Shown in pieces: positions 30,359 through 39,991 of a DNA stretch of 64,000 nt. How positions within the stretch are numbered: the stretch's first letter is position 1; the number at the start of each line of letters is the position of its first letter. Source of the stretch: Betaproteobacteria bacterium HGW-Betaproteobacteria-7 (GTDB lineage: Bacteria; Pseudomonadota; Gammaproteobacteria; Burkholderiales; Rhodocyclaceae). The DNA lies in assembly GCA_002840765.1 (NCBI GenBank), contig PHCE01000003.1, forward strand, positions 62,001 through 126,000, in the 5' to 3' direction. The notes under the pieces are model-generated. The model saw only the letters and a program-made list of their open reading frames with translations. It was not told where the DNA came from and did not search any database. The position numbers and the translations under genes are program-made.

Positions 30359-31066
30359 TCAGGCAAGCAACAGGAAAACCGTGGGACGCCGCTCGATGTC
30401 GGGCGGCGTTTCCTTTTTCCACTGGGCAATACTGCGTGTGCGCACCGATTCGCCAGGCTGCGTCAGTTCGCTGGCAACGCAGAGCCGGGTGGCTGGCCGG
30501 CAGGCCTGCAGGATGGCATCGAACATGGCCTGGTTGCGATACGGTGTCTCGATGAACAGTTGCGTCTGGTGACGTTTCTGCGATTCGAGTTCAAGCTCGC
30601 CGAGCGCCTTGCGCCGTTCGCTGTCCTTGGCCGGCAGATAGCCATGGAAAGCAAAGCGCTGGCCGTTCAGGCCGGAAGCCATCAGCGCCAGGAGCAGGGA
30701 GGATGGCCCGATCAGCGGCACGACGCGGATGTTTTCGCGTTGGGCGAGGGCGACCAGATCGGCGCCAGGGTCGGCGATGGCTGGACAGCCAGCTTCGGAT
30801 AGCAGTCCAACATCATGGCCGGCGCGCAACGGGGCGAGCAGCGCGTCGAGTTGATTGCTGTGGGTGTGTTCGTTCAATTCGACAAGCGACAATTCTTGCA
30901 GCGGTCGCTCGGTGCCGGCAGCCTTCAGGAAGGCGCGAGCAGTTTTGGCTTGTTCGACAACGAAATGGTCGAGCGGGCGAATTGTTGCCAGCACGCCGGG
31001 CGTCAATGAGTCGGCGGGATCAGATGGCCCTAGCGGGACGGGAATGAGATATAGCGTGCCGGTCAT
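30359..31066 (-). CDS. RsmI-like SAM-dependent methyltransferase (tetrapyrrole methylase fold)
   Basis: A 235-residue protein with the RsmI/YraL pattern: TLYLIPVPLG at the N-terminus, GLLSEAGCPAIADPG (SAM-binding loop) and PLIGPSSLLLALMASG. It is about 50 residues shorter than RsmI of E. coli, so it may be a separate subfamily rather than the 16S rRNA C1402 2'-O-methyltransferase itself. The ATG start at 31066 shares bases with the maf stop. The frame is open further upstream, but conservation begins at MTGTLYL. Confidence 0.88.
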   Translation of the reverse strand: MTGTLYLIPVPLGPSDPADSLTPGVLATIRPLDHFVVEQAKTARAFLKAAGTERPLQELSLVELNEHTHSNQLDALLAPLRAGHDVGLLSEAGCPAIADPGADLVALAQRENIRVVPLIGPSSLLLALMASGLNGQRFAFHGYLPAKDSERRKALGELELESQKRHQTQLFIETPYRNQAMFDAILQACRPATRLCVASELTQPGESVRTRSIAQWKKETPPDIERRPTVFLLLA

Positions 31067-31644
31067 CAGAGTACGGCCACGCCTTGTTTGCGTAGCATGT
31101 CGCAGAGGGCGATCAGCGGCAGGCCGACGAGGGCATTCGGATCGTCGCCGCGCATGCTGTGCAGCAGGGCAATGCCCAGCCCCTCCGATTTGGCTGAGCC
31201 GGCGCAATTGTAGGCTGGCTCGCGACGCAGGTAATTTTCGATTTCGCCATCGCTCAGCTGGCGGAAGGTGACTAGGGTTGGAATGCCGCGGACATCGGCC
31301 TGGTCGGTGCGGGAATTGTAGAGGCAGAGACCGGTGAAGAAATTGACCGTTTTTCCGGAGAGCGCCTGCAATTGCTCGACTGCCCGTTCGTGCGTTCCCG
31401 GCTTGCCGTAGATTCGATTGTCGACGGTTGCGACCTGATCGCTGCCAATGATCAGGGCCTCTGGGTATGCCTGGGCAACGGCACGGGCTTTTGCTTCCGA
31501 CAGGCGCAGGGCAAGAGCTTCCGGTGACTCGCCGGGCAGTGGGCTTTCGTCCGTCTGCGGATTGGCAACGGAGAAGGGCAGGCGGAGGCGGGCGAGCAGT
31601 TCCCGACGATAAGGCGAAGTAGAAGCAAGAATCAGTGGAGGCAT
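31066..31644 (-). CDS. Maf-like nucleotide pyrophosphatase (YceF type)
   Basis: A 192-residue protein with the Maf signature [17 protein letters not shown] at the N-terminus, the [17 protein letters not shown] block and the [12 protein letters not shown] segment. YceF-type enzymes hydrolyse m7GTP, and the family cleans up modified nucleotides. The start is ATG at 31644 (MPPLILAS). It lies divergent from the yceD-rpmF-fab operon, as yceF does in E. coli, which supports the YceF subgroup. It is followed by the RsmI-like gene with a one-base overlap. Confidence 0.93.
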   Translation of the reverse strand: MPPLILASTSPYRRELLARLRLPFSVANPQTDESPLPGESPEALALRLSEAKARAVAQAYPEALIIGSDQVATVDNRIYGKPGTHERAVEQLQALSGKTVNFFTGLCLYNSRTDQADVRGIPTLVTFRQLSDGEIENYLRREPAYNCAGSAKSEGLGIALLHSMRGDDPNALVGLPLIALCDMLRKQGVAVL

Positions 31645-31701
31645 GGTGAAAGTGTTGTTGTCACAAGCGCTTGCGTGAACGTCTTGAAGCAGCACTTTGT
31701 T

Positions 31702-31730
31702 TTGACTTGGAAAGCCAAAAATAATATCAT
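31702..31730 (+). promoter_or_regulatory. Sigma-70 promoter of the yceD-rpmF-plsX-fab operon
   Basis: TTGACT (31702-31707) and TATCAT (31725-31730) are separated by 17 bases. Five of six bases match at the -35 and four of six at the -10. Transcription would start near 31737. This is after the first ATG of the yceD frame (31675), so a later start codon is implied. Confidence 0.65.
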
Positions 31731-31758
31731 CTCGCGTTTAAGTCGCAACGGTTCTCGC

Positions 31759-32247
31759 TTGAAAAGGATCAAGGACGCCTTCGCATTTGCCCGTGATTCG
31801 CGTGTTCTGGAAGGAACATTGGCGATCGCGGAACTTGAACGCCTGCATGATTTGCTGACCGAGGTTGAGGGAGATGTTTCCTGGCGTCTCGAAGGCTTCA
31901 AGGGCGAGCGTGGCGAGCTTCTGCTGCAGTTGACGGTAAGCGGGCGTGTTGCGCTGGCTTGTCAGCGCTGTCTGGAGGCGATTGTCTTTGATCTGGATGT
32001 CGATAGCTTGCTGGAAATCGTTCCAGCAAACGTCGACTTGTCGCAGGACGAGCTGGAAGACGACACCCGGGATTTCCTGCCGGTGGATGGCGAACTGGAA
32101 GTGGGCGAATTGATTGAGGATGAAATCCTCCTCGCTCTGCCGGTCGCGCCGCGGCACGAAAAATGTGGTCTGCCGGAGGCTGCCAAGGCTGGCGAACGGA
32201 TCAATCCGTTCGCGGCGCTGGCTGGTCTCAAAGGCAAGCCGAACTGA
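31759..32247 (+). CDS. yceD: YceD/DUF177 protein, 23S rRNA accumulation protein
   Basis: From TTG at 31759 this gives 162 residues starting MKRIKDAFAFARD. The family pattern ACQRCLEAIVFDL (C-x2-C) and the acidic LIEDEILLALPVAPRH block are clear, and the C-terminus NPFAALAGLKGK is typical. YceD is needed for normal 23S rRNA levels and is nearly always paired with rpmF, as here (20 bases apart). The frame is open to an ATG at 31675, but a good promoter lies between that ATG and 31759, and the E. coli protein aligns better with the shorter form. The start is therefore likely, not certain. Confidence 0.87.
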   Translation: MKRIKDAFAFARDSRVLEGTLAIAELERLHDLLTEVEGDVSWRLEGFKGERGELLLQLTVSGRVALACQRCLEAIVFDLDVDSLLEIVPANVDLSQDELEDDTRDFLPVDGELEVGELIEDEILLALPVAPRHEKCGLPEAAKAGERINPFAALAGLKGKPN

Positions 32248-32267
32248 TTTTTTTGGAGTAACACAAC

Positions 32268-32447
32268 ATGGCCGTTCAACAGAACAAGAAGTCCCCGTCC
32301 AAGCGTGGCATGCATCGCGCTCACGATTTCCTGACTGCCCCCCCGCTGGCCGTCGAGCCGACCACCGGCGAGACGCACCTGCGTCACCACATCTCCCCGA
32401 CGGGTTTCTACCGCGGCAAGAAGGTCGTCAAGGGCAAGGGCGAGTAA
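32268..32447 (+). CDS. rpmF: 50S ribosomal protein L32
   Basis: A 59-residue basic protein, [20 protein letters not shown]..., the classic L32 N-terminus. The gammaproteobacterial-type C-terminus [19 protein letters not shown] is present. No zinc-binding cysteines remain, so it is the C-minus form. A GGAG ribosome site precedes the ATG. It sits between yceD and plsX, the standard place at the head of the fatty-acid operon. Confidence 0.98.
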   Translation: MAVQQNKKSPSKRGMHRAHDFLTAPPLAVEPTTGETHLRHHISPTGFYRGKKVVKGKGE

Positions 32448-32502
32448 TCGTTCAAATTAAGGGCAGGCGGTTCTTCGTGAGCTGCCTGCCTTTTCTTTTG
32501 CC

Positions 32503-33531
32503 ATGACAACCCGCATTGCCATTGATTGCATGGGGGGTGACCACGGTCCGTCAGTGACGGTGCCGGCGGCTATCCTGTTTCTTGCAGAGCATCCGGCAGC
32601 CCATCTCCTCCTGGTTGGTCAGGATGATGTGTTGCGTCCGTTGATCGGTACTCAGCTGGACAATCCACGGGTGCGCATCGTCCATGCCTCGGAGGTTGTC
32701 GGCATGGACGAGTCGCCGGCGCTCGCCCTGCGCAACAAAAAAGATTCGTCGATGCGCGTCGCCATCAACCTGGTCAAGGCTGGTGAGGCGGACGCCTGCG
32801 TGTCGGCCGGCAATACCGGCGCCTTGATGGCGATTTCCCGCTTCGTCCTGAAGATGCTGCCGGGTATCGACCGGCCGGCGATCTGCGCGCCCTTGCCGAC
32901 CGCCAGGGGGCATACGCATATGCTCGATCTCGGGGCCAACGTCGACTGCGGGCCGGAACACCTGCTCCAGTTCGGCATCATGGGTGCCATGCTGGTCGAG
33001 GCCATGGAGCACAAGGAACGGCCGACGGTTGGCATCCTCAATATTGGCGAGGAAGAGATCAAGGGCAATGAGGTGGTCAAGGCGGCTGCCGAGTTGTTGC
33101 GTGGCTCCGGCCTGAACTTCATCGGCAATGTCGAAGGCGACGGTATCTACAAGGGCGACGCTGACGTTATCGTTTGTGATGGCTTTGTCGGCAATGTGGC
33201 CTTGAAGACGTCCGAGGGGCTGGCGCAGATGTTGGCATCGGCGCTGAAGAGTGAATTCAAGCGCAACTGGCTGACCAAGATTGCCGCCTTGATCGCCATT
33301 TCGGTGCTGAACAATTTCAAGAAACGCTTCGATCATCGGCGCTACAACGGCGCGATTCTGCTCGGGCTCAAGGGGATTTCCGTCAAGAGCCATGGGTCGG
33401 CAGATGAACTGGCGTTCGGTACCGCCATTTCCCGTGCCTATGATGCGGCGGAGAACCGTGCCCTCGAACGCATTTCGGCGCGCATGGCGCAATTGACCGC
33501 GGCGCAGGCCGCGGCTGTGGAGAATGTCTGA
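32503..33531 (+). CDS. plsX: PlsX, phosphate acyltransferase
   Basis: A 342-residue enzyme that converts acyl-ACP to acyl-phosphate for phosphatidic acid synthesis. The N-terminal [12 protein letters not shown], the [10 protein letters not shown] block and [16 protein letters not shown] are signatures of PlsX. It starts at ATG 32503, 55 bases after rpmF, and its stop abuts the fabH start. It links phospholipid and fatty-acid synthesis in this operon. Confidence 0.97.
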   Translation: MTTRIAIDCMGGDHGPSVTVPAAILFLAEHPAAHLLLVGQDDVLRPLIGTQLDNPRVRIVHASEVVGMDESPALALRNKKDSSMRVAINLVKAGEADACVSAGNTGALMAISRFVLKMLPGIDRPAICAPLPTARGHTHMLDLGANVDCGPEHLLQFGIMGAMLVEAMEHKERPTVGILNIGEEEIKGNEVVKAAAELLRGSGLNFIGNVEGDGIYKGDADVIVCDGFVGNVALKTSEGLAQMLASALKSEFKRNWLTKIAALIAISVLNNFKKRFDHRRYNGAILLGLKGISVKSHGSADELAFGTAISRAYDAAENRALERISARMAQLTAAQAAAVENV

Positions 33532-34491
33532 ATGTATGCACGCGTGATCGGTACCGGCAGCTTTCTGCCGGGAAATCCTGTCAGTAACAACGATCTGGCA
33601 GCGCGGGGCATCGATACCAACGACGAGTGGATCGTTACCCGGACCGGGATTCGTAGCCGCTATCTTGCCGAATCCGGTACCAATTCGAGCGAACTCGGGC
33701 TGATTGCCGCCCAGCGGGCGCTGGCAATGGCCGGCGTTGCCGCGGCTGAACTCGATCTGATCATTGTTGCCACCTCGACTCCGGATTTCATCTTCCCGAG
33801 TACCGCGTGCCTGATCCAGGGGCGTTTGGGCAACAAGGGGGCGGCGGCGTTTGATGTGCAGGCTGTGTGCAGCGGCTTTACCTATGCCCTGGGGATTGCC
33901 GAGAAGTTCATCGCCTCCGGCAGTCACAAGAAGGCCCTGGTCATCGGCGCCGAAGTGTTTTCCCGCATTCTCGACTGGAACGATCGCGGCACCTGCGTCC
34001 TCTTCGGCGATGGCGCTGGCGCTGTCGTTCTGGAAGCGGCCGAGCGGCCCGGCATCCTGGCCACTGCCATGCATGCCGACGGTAGCCAGAATGGCATCCT
34101 CAACGTGCCGGGGCAGGTCTGCGGCGGTCAGGTGACCGGCGATCCCTTCCTGCGCATGGATGGTCAGGCTGTCTTCAAGTTTGCTGTCCGCGTCCTGGCC
34201 GAAATTGCCGAGGAGGTTTGCGCCAAGTCTGGGATCAAGGCGGCCGATGTCGATTGGCTGATCCCGCATCAGGCCAATATTCGCATCATTGATGCCACTG
34301 GCAAGAAACTCGGTATCGAGCGCGAGCGCGTAATCGTCACCGTTGATCGCCATGGCAATACCTCGGCCGCTTCAGTGCCGCTGGCCCTTGATGAGGCCGT
34401 GCGCGATGGGCGTATTCAGCGCGGTCACAAAGTGCTGCTTGAAGGTGTTGGCGGCGGCTTTACATGGGGCGCGGCCCTGCTCGAATTCTGA
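33532..34491 (+). CDS. fabH: FabH, beta-ketoacyl-ACP synthase III
   Basis: A 319-residue condensing enzyme that starts fatty-acid synthesis from acetyl-CoA and malonyl-ACP. The catalytic Cys is in DVQAVCSGF (about residue 112), the His in [11 protein letters not shown] and the Asn in [12 protein letters not shown]. The C-terminus [13 protein letters not shown] is characteristic. The ATG begins on the base after the plsX stop, so translation is probably coupled. Confidence 0.98.
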   Translation: MYARVIGTGSFLPGNPVSNNDLAARGIDTNDEWIVTRTGIRSRYLAESGTNSSELGLIAAQRALAMAGVAAAELDLIIVATSTPDFIFPSTACLIQGRLGNKGAAAFDVQAVCSGFTYALGIAEKFIASGSHKKALVIGAEVFSRILDWNDRGTCVLFGDGAGAVVLEAAERPGILATAMHADGSQNGILNVPGQVCGGQVTGDPFLRMDGQAVFKFAVRVLAEIAEEVCAKSGIKAADVDWLIPHQANIRIIDATGKKLGIERERVIVTVDRHGNTSAASVPLALDEAVRDGRIQRGHKVLLEGVGGGFTWGAALLEF

Positions 34492-34508
34492 ACCAGGAGA
34501 CTTTGAAG

Positions 34509-35435
34509 ATGTCTTTTGCTTTCGTATTTCCCGGCCAGGGCTCGCAGAGTGTTGGCATGATGGCCGCCTACGGCGATGCCACCGTGGTTCGCGCTACCTT
34601 CGACGAAGCTTCTGCCGCATTGGGCAACGACCTGTGGGCGATGGTTGCCGACGGTCCGGCCGAGTTGCTGACGCAGACGGTGAATACCCAGCCGGTGATG
34701 CTGACCGCGGGTATCGCCGCCTGGCGCCTGTGGTGCGAAAAGGGTGGCCGGATGCCGGCCGTCGTTGCCGGTCATAGCCTGGGCGAATATTCGGCGCTAG
34801 TCGCTGCCGGTGTCATCGATCTCAAGGATGCCGTGCCGCTGGTGCGTCTGCGTGCGGCTGCCATGCAGGAAGCGGTGCCGGTCGGTACCGGTGCCATGGC
34901 TGCCGTTCTTGGCCTGGACAATGCCGGCATTGCTGCTGCCTGTGCCGAAGCTGCGCAGGGTGAGATCGTCGAGCCGGTCAATTTCAATGCCAATGGTCAG
35001 ACTGTCATTGCCGGCCACAAGGGCGCCGTTGAGCGCGCCATGGAGGCCTGCAAGGCGCGTGGCGCCAAGATGGCCAAGGCGCTGCCGGTGTCCGCGCCGT
35101 TCCACTCGTCGCTGATCCGTCCGGCTGCGGACAAGCTGGCCGCCCGACTGGCCGAGCTGACGCTGAAGGAGCCAGTCATTCCGGTAATCAACAATGTCGA
35201 TGTGGCCATCGAGAACGATCCGTCTTGCATCAAGGATGCGCTGGTCCGCCAGGCCTACAACCCGGTGCGTTGGGTTGAGACTATCCAGAAGATGGCCGCA
35301 ATTGGCGTGACAACGGTTGCTGAATGCGGTCCGGGCAAGGTTCTGGCCGGTCTGACCAAGCGTTGTGCTGATGGCATCACCGGTGTGGCGCTGGCCGACG
35401 CTGCGGCCATCGACGCCAATCTCGGACTGGAGTGA
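34509..35435 (+). CDS. fabD: FabD, malonyl-CoA:ACP transacylase
   Basis: A 308-residue enzyme that loads malonyl groups on ACP. It has the N-terminal FVFPGQGSQSVGM, the nucleophile motif GHSLGEYSAL and the VSAPFHSSL histidine block. An AGGAG site precedes ATG 34509; the frame is open upstream, but family conservation starts here. It lies 17 bases after fabH. Confidence 0.98.
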   Translation: MSFAFVFPGQGSQSVGMMAAYGDATVVRATFDEASAALGNDLWAMVADGPAELLTQTVNTQPVMLTAGIAAWRLWCEKGGRMPAVVAGHSLGEYSALVAAGVIDLKDAVPLVRLRAAAMQEAVPVGTGAMAAVLGLDNAGIAAACAEAAQGEIVEPVNFNANGQTVIAGHKGAVERAMEACKARGAKMAKALPVSAPFHSSLIRPAADKLAARLAELTLKEPVIPVINNVDVAIENDPSCIKDALVRQAYNPVRWVETIQKMAAIGVTTVAECGPGKVLAGLTKRCADGITGVALADAAAIDANLGLE

Positions 35436-35440
35436 TAGGC

Positions 35441-36181
35441 ATGCTGAACGACAAGATTGCTCTCGTTACCGGTGCCACCCGTGGCATTGGTCGTGCCATT
35501 GCCCTGGAACTGGGTCGTCTCGGGGCTACGGTGATCGGTACGGCCACCAGCGAAGAGGGCGCCGGAAAGATTTCTGCGTATCTCGACGAAGCTGGCGTCA
35601 AGGGCCGCGGGATCATCCTCAACGTTACCGATACCACCCAGACCGACGGTGTTCTTGCCGATCTGGCCAAGGAATTCGGCGCCATCACCATCCTCGTCAA
35701 CAATGCTGGCATCACCCGTGACAACCTGGCGATGCGCATGGGCGACGATGAATGGGATGCCGTCATCGATACCAACCTGAAGGCCGTTTTCCGGCTGTCG
35801 CGCGGCGTCATGCGTGGCATGATGAAGGCGCGTTTCGGCCGTATCGTCAATATTTCTTCGGTGGTTGGCTATTCCGGTAATGCCGGGCAGGCCAATTACT
35901 GTGCTGCCAAGGCCGGGGTCGCCGGTCTGAGCCGTTCGCTGGCTCGCGAACTCGGTAGCCGCAACATAACGGTCAATTGCGTCGCGCCGGGCTTCATCGC
36001 TACCGACATGACCCATGGCCTGAGCGATGAACAGAAGGCGGCGATGATCGCCGCCATTCCTCTGGCACGTGCCGGTACGCCGGAAGATGTTGCCGGTGCC
36101 GTCGCCTTCCTGATTTCGCCTGCCGCATCGTATGTCACAGGCACCACCATCCATGTCAACGGCGGCATGTTCATGGATTGA
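35441..36181 (+). CDS. fabG: FabG, 3-oxoacyl-ACP reductase
   Basis: A 246-residue short-chain dehydrogenase that uses NADPH. The Rossmann motif is TGATRGIG (about 12-19), [10 protein letters not shown] is present, and the catalytic Ser-Tyr-Lys set is seen as NISSVVG and YCAAKAG. ATG 35441 is chosen over a GTG three codons upstream, because the gene normally begins [11 protein letters not shown]. It lies five bases after fabD. Confidence 0.98.
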   Translation: MLNDKIALVTGATRGIGRAIALELGRLGATVIGTATSEEGAGKISAYLDEAGVKGRGIILNVTDTTQTDGVLADLAKEFGAITILVNNAGITRDNLAMRMGDDEWDAVIDTNLKAVFRLSRGVMRGMMKARFGRIVNISSVVGYSGNAGQANYCAAKAGVAGLSRSLARELGSRNITVNCVAPGFIATDMTHGLSDEQKAAMIAAIPLARAGTPEDVAGAVAFLISPAASYVTGTTIHVNGGMFMD

Positions 36182-36204
36182 TTTCCCCAAGCTTCGGCTT
36201 TTGG

Positions 36205-36254
36205 TAGAATCACAACGTTTTTTTTCGTACCCCTCAGGGGAAGGAGCTTTTCTA
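36205..36254 (+). promoter_or_regulatory. acpP promoter -10 and leader with a small hairpin at the ribosome site
   Basis: A TAGAAT at 36205-36210 has only a weak -35 (TTCCCC, 17 bases upstream). The leader then carries a run of eight T and a hairpin CCCC-TCA-GGGG whose right arm touches the AAGGAG ribosome site. An extra promoter for acpP is common, because ACP is needed in great excess. The hairpin role is inference. Confidence 0.4.
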
Positions 36255-36491
36255 ATGGATAACATCGTAGAGCGCGTCAAGAAGATCGTCGCCGAACAAC
36301 TGGGCGTGAATGAAGCGGACATCAAGAATGAGTCCTCCTTCGTGGACGATCTGGGCGCGGATTCCCTGGACACCGTTGAGCTGGTCATGGCTCTGGAAGA
36401 GGAATTCGAGTGCGAAATTCCGGACGACCAGGCCGAGAAGATCACCACGGTCCAGCAGGCTGTCGATTACATCCTCGCTAACAAGAAGTAA
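36255..36491 (+). CDS. acpP: Acyl carrier protein
   Basis: A 78-residue acidic protein with the phosphopantetheine attachment motif [13 protein letters not shown] (Ser37). It carries growing acyl chains for the Fab enzymes and is activated by AcpS, whose gene is at 48765. AAGGAG stands before the ATG. It lies between fabG and fabF in the usual order, and a hairpin follows its stop. Confidence 0.99.
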   Translation: MDNIVERVKKIVAEQLGVNEADIKNESSFVDDLGADSLDTVELVMALEEEFECEIPDDQAEKITTVQQAVDYILANKK

Positions 36492-36511
36492 GCCAATTCC
36501 GGTTCACCCAG

Positions 36512-36540
36512 GCAAGGCCGGCCCTATAGGCCGGCCTTGC
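36512..36540 (+). terminator. Hairpin between acpP and fabF
   Basis: A perfect 12-base stem (GCAAGGCCGGCC and its complement) with a 5-base loop. The T-tract after it is poor (TACATTTGTTTT), so it may be a partial terminator or a 3' stabiliser that raises acpP mRNA over fabF. The fabF start lies only 24 bases downstream. Confidence 0.6.
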
Positions 36541-36563
36541 TACATTTGTTTTCGGAGTGCATC

Positions 36564-37799
36564 TTGGCACGTCGCAGAGTCGTCATCACTGGCCTGGGCT
36601 TGATTTCCCCGGTCGGAAACAGCGTCGAAGAAGGCTGGCAGAACATCATTGCCGGCCGTTCCGGTATCGCCCCCGTTACCCGCTTCGACACCTCCACCTT
36701 CCCGGTCCAGTTTGCCGGCGAGGTCAAGAATTTCGATATCACCCAGTACATTTCCGCCAAAGATGCACGCCGGATGGACAGGTTCATCCATTACGGCCTG
36801 GCCGCCGGCATGCAGGCCGTGCGTGATGCCGGCCTGGACAAGGAAGGTGCGGCTGATCTCGAGCGTGTCGGCGTCGCTATCGGCTCCGGCATTGGCGGCC
36901 TGCCGCTGATCGAGGACACCAAGGACGAATACAACGCCGCTGGCGTGCGCAAGGTGTCACCGTTCTTTGTGCCCGGCTCGATCATCAACATGATCTCCGG
37001 CAACCTGTCGATCGAGTACGGCTTCAAGGGGCCGAACCTGGCCATCGTCACCGCCTGCACGACCGGTACGCACTCCATTGGCGAAGCTGCCCGTATCATC
37101 GAGTATGGCGATGCCGATGTGATGGTTGCCGGTGGTGCCGAATCGACCGTCTCGCCGCTGGGCATGGGGGGGTTCTGCGCCGCTCGCGCGTTGTCCACCC
37201 GCAACGACGATCCGGCTACCGCGAGCCGGCCGTGGGACAAGGATCGCGACGGCTTCGTGCTGGGCGAGGGCGCCGGCGTGCTGGTGCTCGAAGAGTACGA
37301 GCATGCCAAGGCGCGTGGCGCGAAAATCTATGCCGAAGTGGCTGGCTATGGTCGCAGTGCCGACGCTTATCACATCACCGCACCGAACATGGACGGCCCG
37401 CGTCGCTCCATGGTCAACGCGCTGAAGAACGCCGGCATAGCGCCGTCCGATGTCCAGTACGTCAATGCCCACGGCACCTCGACGCCGCTTGGCGACAAGA
37501 ACGAGTCGGATGCCATCAAGGCCGCTTTCGGTGATGCTGCCTACAAGATCGTCGTCAATTCGACCAAGTCGATGACCGGGCACTTGCTGGGTGGCGCCGG
37601 TGGCGTCGAGTCGCTGTTCACGGTGCTGGCCATCCATCACCAGATTTCGCCGCCGACCATCAACATCTTCAACCAGGATCCGGAGTGCGATCTGGATTAC
37701 TGCGCCAACGTGGCGCGGCCAATGAAGATTGACGTGGCGCTGAAGAACAACTTCGGCTTCGGCGGAACCAACGGGTCGCTGGTTTTCAAGCGTATCTGA
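36564..37799 (+). CDS. fabF: FabF, beta-ketoacyl-ACP synthase II
   Basis: A 411-residue elongating condensing enzyme. The catalytic Cys is in [14 protein letters not shown], with His in [11 protein letters not shown] and in [14 protein letters not shown]. The start is TTG at 36564 with a GGAG site at the right distance, because the protein should begin with [11 protein letters not shown]. An upstream in-frame start lies in the hairpin at 36512-36540 and is unlikely. It is the last fab gene here. Confidence 0.97.
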   Translation: MARRRVVITGLGLISPVGNSVEEGWQNIIAGRSGIAPVTRFDTSTFPVQFAGEVKNFDITQYISAKDARRMDRFIHYGLAAGMQAVRDAGLDKEGAADLERVGVAIGSGIGGLPLIEDTKDEYNAAGVRKVSPFFVPGSIINMISGNLSIEYGFKGPNLAIVTACTTGTHSIGEAARIIEYGDADVMVAGGAESTVSPLGMGGFCAARALSTRNDDPATASRPWDKDRDGFVLGEGAGVLVLEEYEHAKARGAKIYAEVAGYGRSADAYHITAPNMDGPRRSMVNALKNAGIAPSDVQYVNAHGTSTPLGDKNESDAIKAAFGDAAYKIVVNSTKSMTGHLLGGAGGVESLFTVLAIHHQISPPTINIFNQDPECDLDYCANVARPMKIDVALKNNFGFGGTNGSLVFKRI

Positions 37800-37824
37800 C
37801 GGAAAACCGGCAGGAGATTGAACG

Positions 37825-38277
37825 GTGCAGTTTCCGATCACCATCGGGCTGCACCGTTCGCGTTTTCTCGATCGCCTGCTGATTGCGCTCGCCCTCTTGG
37901 CGGGTTGCGCGATCCTTGCCTTTCCCAAAGCGCCAGCGCTCCAGGGGGGGCTTCTACTGGTCGTTGCTGTTCTGTTTATCTGGTCATGGCGACGCCTGGC
38001 ACCGACCCTCGCCGCCATTCGACTGGAGCGAGGTGGAAATATCCTGGCTTGCGGAACAGTCGATTCTGAATTCGGCGAAGCGAGCTTGCTGCGCTGCGCA
38101 ACGGTTCATCCCTGGTTGACGGTATTCCGCCTTGCACTCGCCGATGGCCGGCAACACACCATTGTGCTGGCCGGGGACAGCATGGGGGGCGAAGACTTCC
38201 GGTGCCTGCGCGTCTTTCTGCGCTGGCGGGCGCAATTCAACGCGGCGGACGATAACCGCGAAGAACCGTGTTCCTGA
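37825..38277 (+). CDS. YgfX-like small membrane protein
   Basis: A 150-residue protein with two hydrophobic helices (about 18-36 and 40-55) and a hydrophilic C-terminal half. Layout and size match YgfX/DUF1434-type proteins. These are toxin-like partners of SdhE in E. coli and often sit beside nadB and rpoE in betaproteobacteria. There is no sdhE here. The start is GTG at 37825. The end overlaps the end of nadB by 41 bases on the other strand. Confidence 0.65.
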   Translation: MQFPITIGLHRSRFLDRLLIALALLAGCAILAFPKAPALQGGLLLVVAVLFIWSWRRLAPTLAAIRLERGGNILACGTVDSEFGEASLLRCATVHPWLTVFRLALADGRQHTIVLAGDSMGGEDFRCLRVFLRWRAQFNAADDNREEPCS

Positions 38278-39814
38278 TTTTCTTGGCCAGGTCCGGGAAA
38301 TCACGCGAGTAGTGCAGGCCGCGGCTTTCCCGGCGCAGGATGGCGCAGCGGATGATCAGTTCGGCGGTCAGCACAAGGTTGCGCAACTCGATCAGGTCGT
38401 GGCTGACGCGGAAGTGCGAATAGAACTCGTGGATTTCCCGCTTCAGCAAGTGCACACGATGCAGGGCGCGCTTCAGGCGCTTGTTGGTGCGGACGATACC
38501 GACGTAGTCCCACATGAAGCGGCGTAGTTCATCCCAATTGTGCGAGATGACGACTTCCTCGTCGGCGTCGGTGACCCGGCTTTCGTCCCATTCGGGCAGC
38601 ACTGGAACTGGTTCTACCTGAGCGGCCAGGATGTCTTTGACCGCCGCTTCGGCGAAAACCAGGCATTCGAGCAGCGAGTTGGAAGCCAGGCGATTGGCGC
38701 CGTGCAGACCGGTGCAGGAGGCCTCGCCGGCGACATAGAGGCTGCTGACGTCGGTGCGGCCATGCAGGTCGCAGATAATGCCGCCACAGGTGTAGTGGGC
38801 AGCCGGAACCACCGGAATCGGCTGCTCCGTGATGTCGATGCCGAGTTCCAGACAGCGGGCGTGAATGTTGGGGAAGTGCTCCTTGATGAAGGCTTCACCC
38901 TTGTGCGAGATATCGAGAAAGACACAGTCAAGACCACGTTTCTTCATCTCGAAGTCGATGGCCCGGGCGACGATGTCGCGCGGTGCCAGTTCCTCGCGTT
39001 CGTCGTGTTCCGGCATGAAGCGGCTGCCATCCGGCAGCTTGAGCAGGCCGCCTTCGCCGCGCACCGCTTCGGAGATCAGGAAGGACTTGGCTTGCGGGTG
39101 ATACAGGCAGGTCGGATGGAACTGGATGAATTCCATGTTGGCGACGCGACAGCCGGCCCGCCAGGCCATGGCGATGCCATCGCCGGTCGAGGTGTCGGGA
39201 TTGGTAGTGTACAGGTAGACCTTGCCGGCACCGCCGGTGGCAACCAGCGTGCTGCGGGCGCCAATGGTCACTACTTCGCCATTGCGGCTATCCAGCACGT
39301 AGGCGCCGAAGCAACGCTTCTCGCCGGTCCCCAGCTTGTCGCCGGTGATCAGGTCAATGGCGATATGGTGCTCGAGGACGGTGATGTTCGATTCGGCGCG
39401 AACCTTGCAGGTCAATGTCTCCTGCACGGCGGAGCCGGTGGCATCGGCGACATGGATGACCCGGCGGGCGCTGTGGCCACCTTCGCGGGTCAGGTGATAG
39501 CCGGATTCGTCCTTGGTGAAGGGAACGCCTTGTTCGATCAGCCATTCGATGGCGCGGCGTCCATTCTCGACGACATGGCGAGTGGCAGCTTCATCGTTGA
39601 GCCAGGCACCGGCGATCAGTGTGTCGCGGATATGTTCTTCGATCGAATCCTTGCTGTCGAGAACCGCAGCAATGCCCCCTTGGGCCCAGCCTGAGGCAGA
39701 GTCCTCAAGGCTGCGCTTGCTGACCAGTGCAACGCGGCAGTGTCGGGCAAGGCGGAGGGCCGCTGATTGGCCGGCCAGACCGCTGCCGATGATAAGAACA
39801 TCAAAATTAAGCAA
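38237..39814 (-). CDS. nadB: NadB, L-aspartate oxidase
   Basis: A 525-residue FAD enzyme that oxidises L-aspartate to iminoaspartate for NAD synthesis. It has the FAD motif [52 protein letters not shown] and AAHYTCGGI, all typical of NadB. The frame is open to 39910. The TTG at 39814, just before NFDVLIIG, matches family length best, while ATG codons at 39877 and 39910 are alternatives. The longest form would overlap the likely -35 of rpoE. nadB-rpoE divergence is also seen in E. coli. Confidence 0.93.
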   Translation of the reverse strand: MLNFDVLIIGSGLAGQSAALRLARHCRVALVSKRSLEDSASGWAQGGIAAVLDSKDSIEEHIRDTLIAGAWLNDEAATRHVVENGRRAIEWLIEQGVPFTKDESGYHLTREGGHSARRVIHVADATGSAVQETLTCKVRAESNITVLEHHIAIDLITGDKLGTGEKRCFGAYVLDSRNGEVVTIGARSTLVATGGAGKVYLYTTNPDTSTGDGIAMAWRAGCRVANMEFIQFHPTCLYHPQAKSFLISEAVRGEGGLLKLPDGSRFMPEHDEREELAPRDIVARAIDFEMKKRGLDCVFLDISHKGEAFIKEHFPNIHARCLELGIDITEQPIPVVPAAHYTCGGIICDLHGRTDVSSLYVAGEASCTGLHGANRLASNSLLECLVFAEAAVKDILAAQVEPVPVLPEWDESRVTDADEEVVISHNWDELRRFMWDYVGIVRTNKRLKRALHRVHLLKREIHEFYSHFRVSHDLIELRNLVLTAELIIRCAILRRESRGLHYSRDFPDLAKKIRNTVLRGYRPPR

Positions 39815-39915
39815 AATCTGTTCTCTTAAAAGTATGAGTGGTTTTGCGCGGAATATAGCACGCAGGAAAGACTCCATTCCGTTACAGAAAATCACAAATA
39901 TGGATAACACCCCAT

Positions 39916-39944
39916 CTGTCCGACAAAAAATGCTGCGCTATACT
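39916..39944 (+). promoter_or_regulatory. Candidate promoter of rpoE
   Basis: TATACT at 39939-39944 is a good -10; the -35 CTGTCC, 17 bases upstream, matches three of six. This looks like a sigma-70 promoter rather than an RpoE-type one (GGAACTT...TCTGA), which was not found here by eye. Confidence 0.4.
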
Positions 39945-39991
39945 CCGCCCACAACCTAAATCAACAACAGCCCCCAGGGAAAACGAGAGTC

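Noticed and set aside
32551..34353. A 600-codon minus-strand frame opposite plsX and fabH
   Set aside because: It spans two well-identified genes and shows no family pattern.
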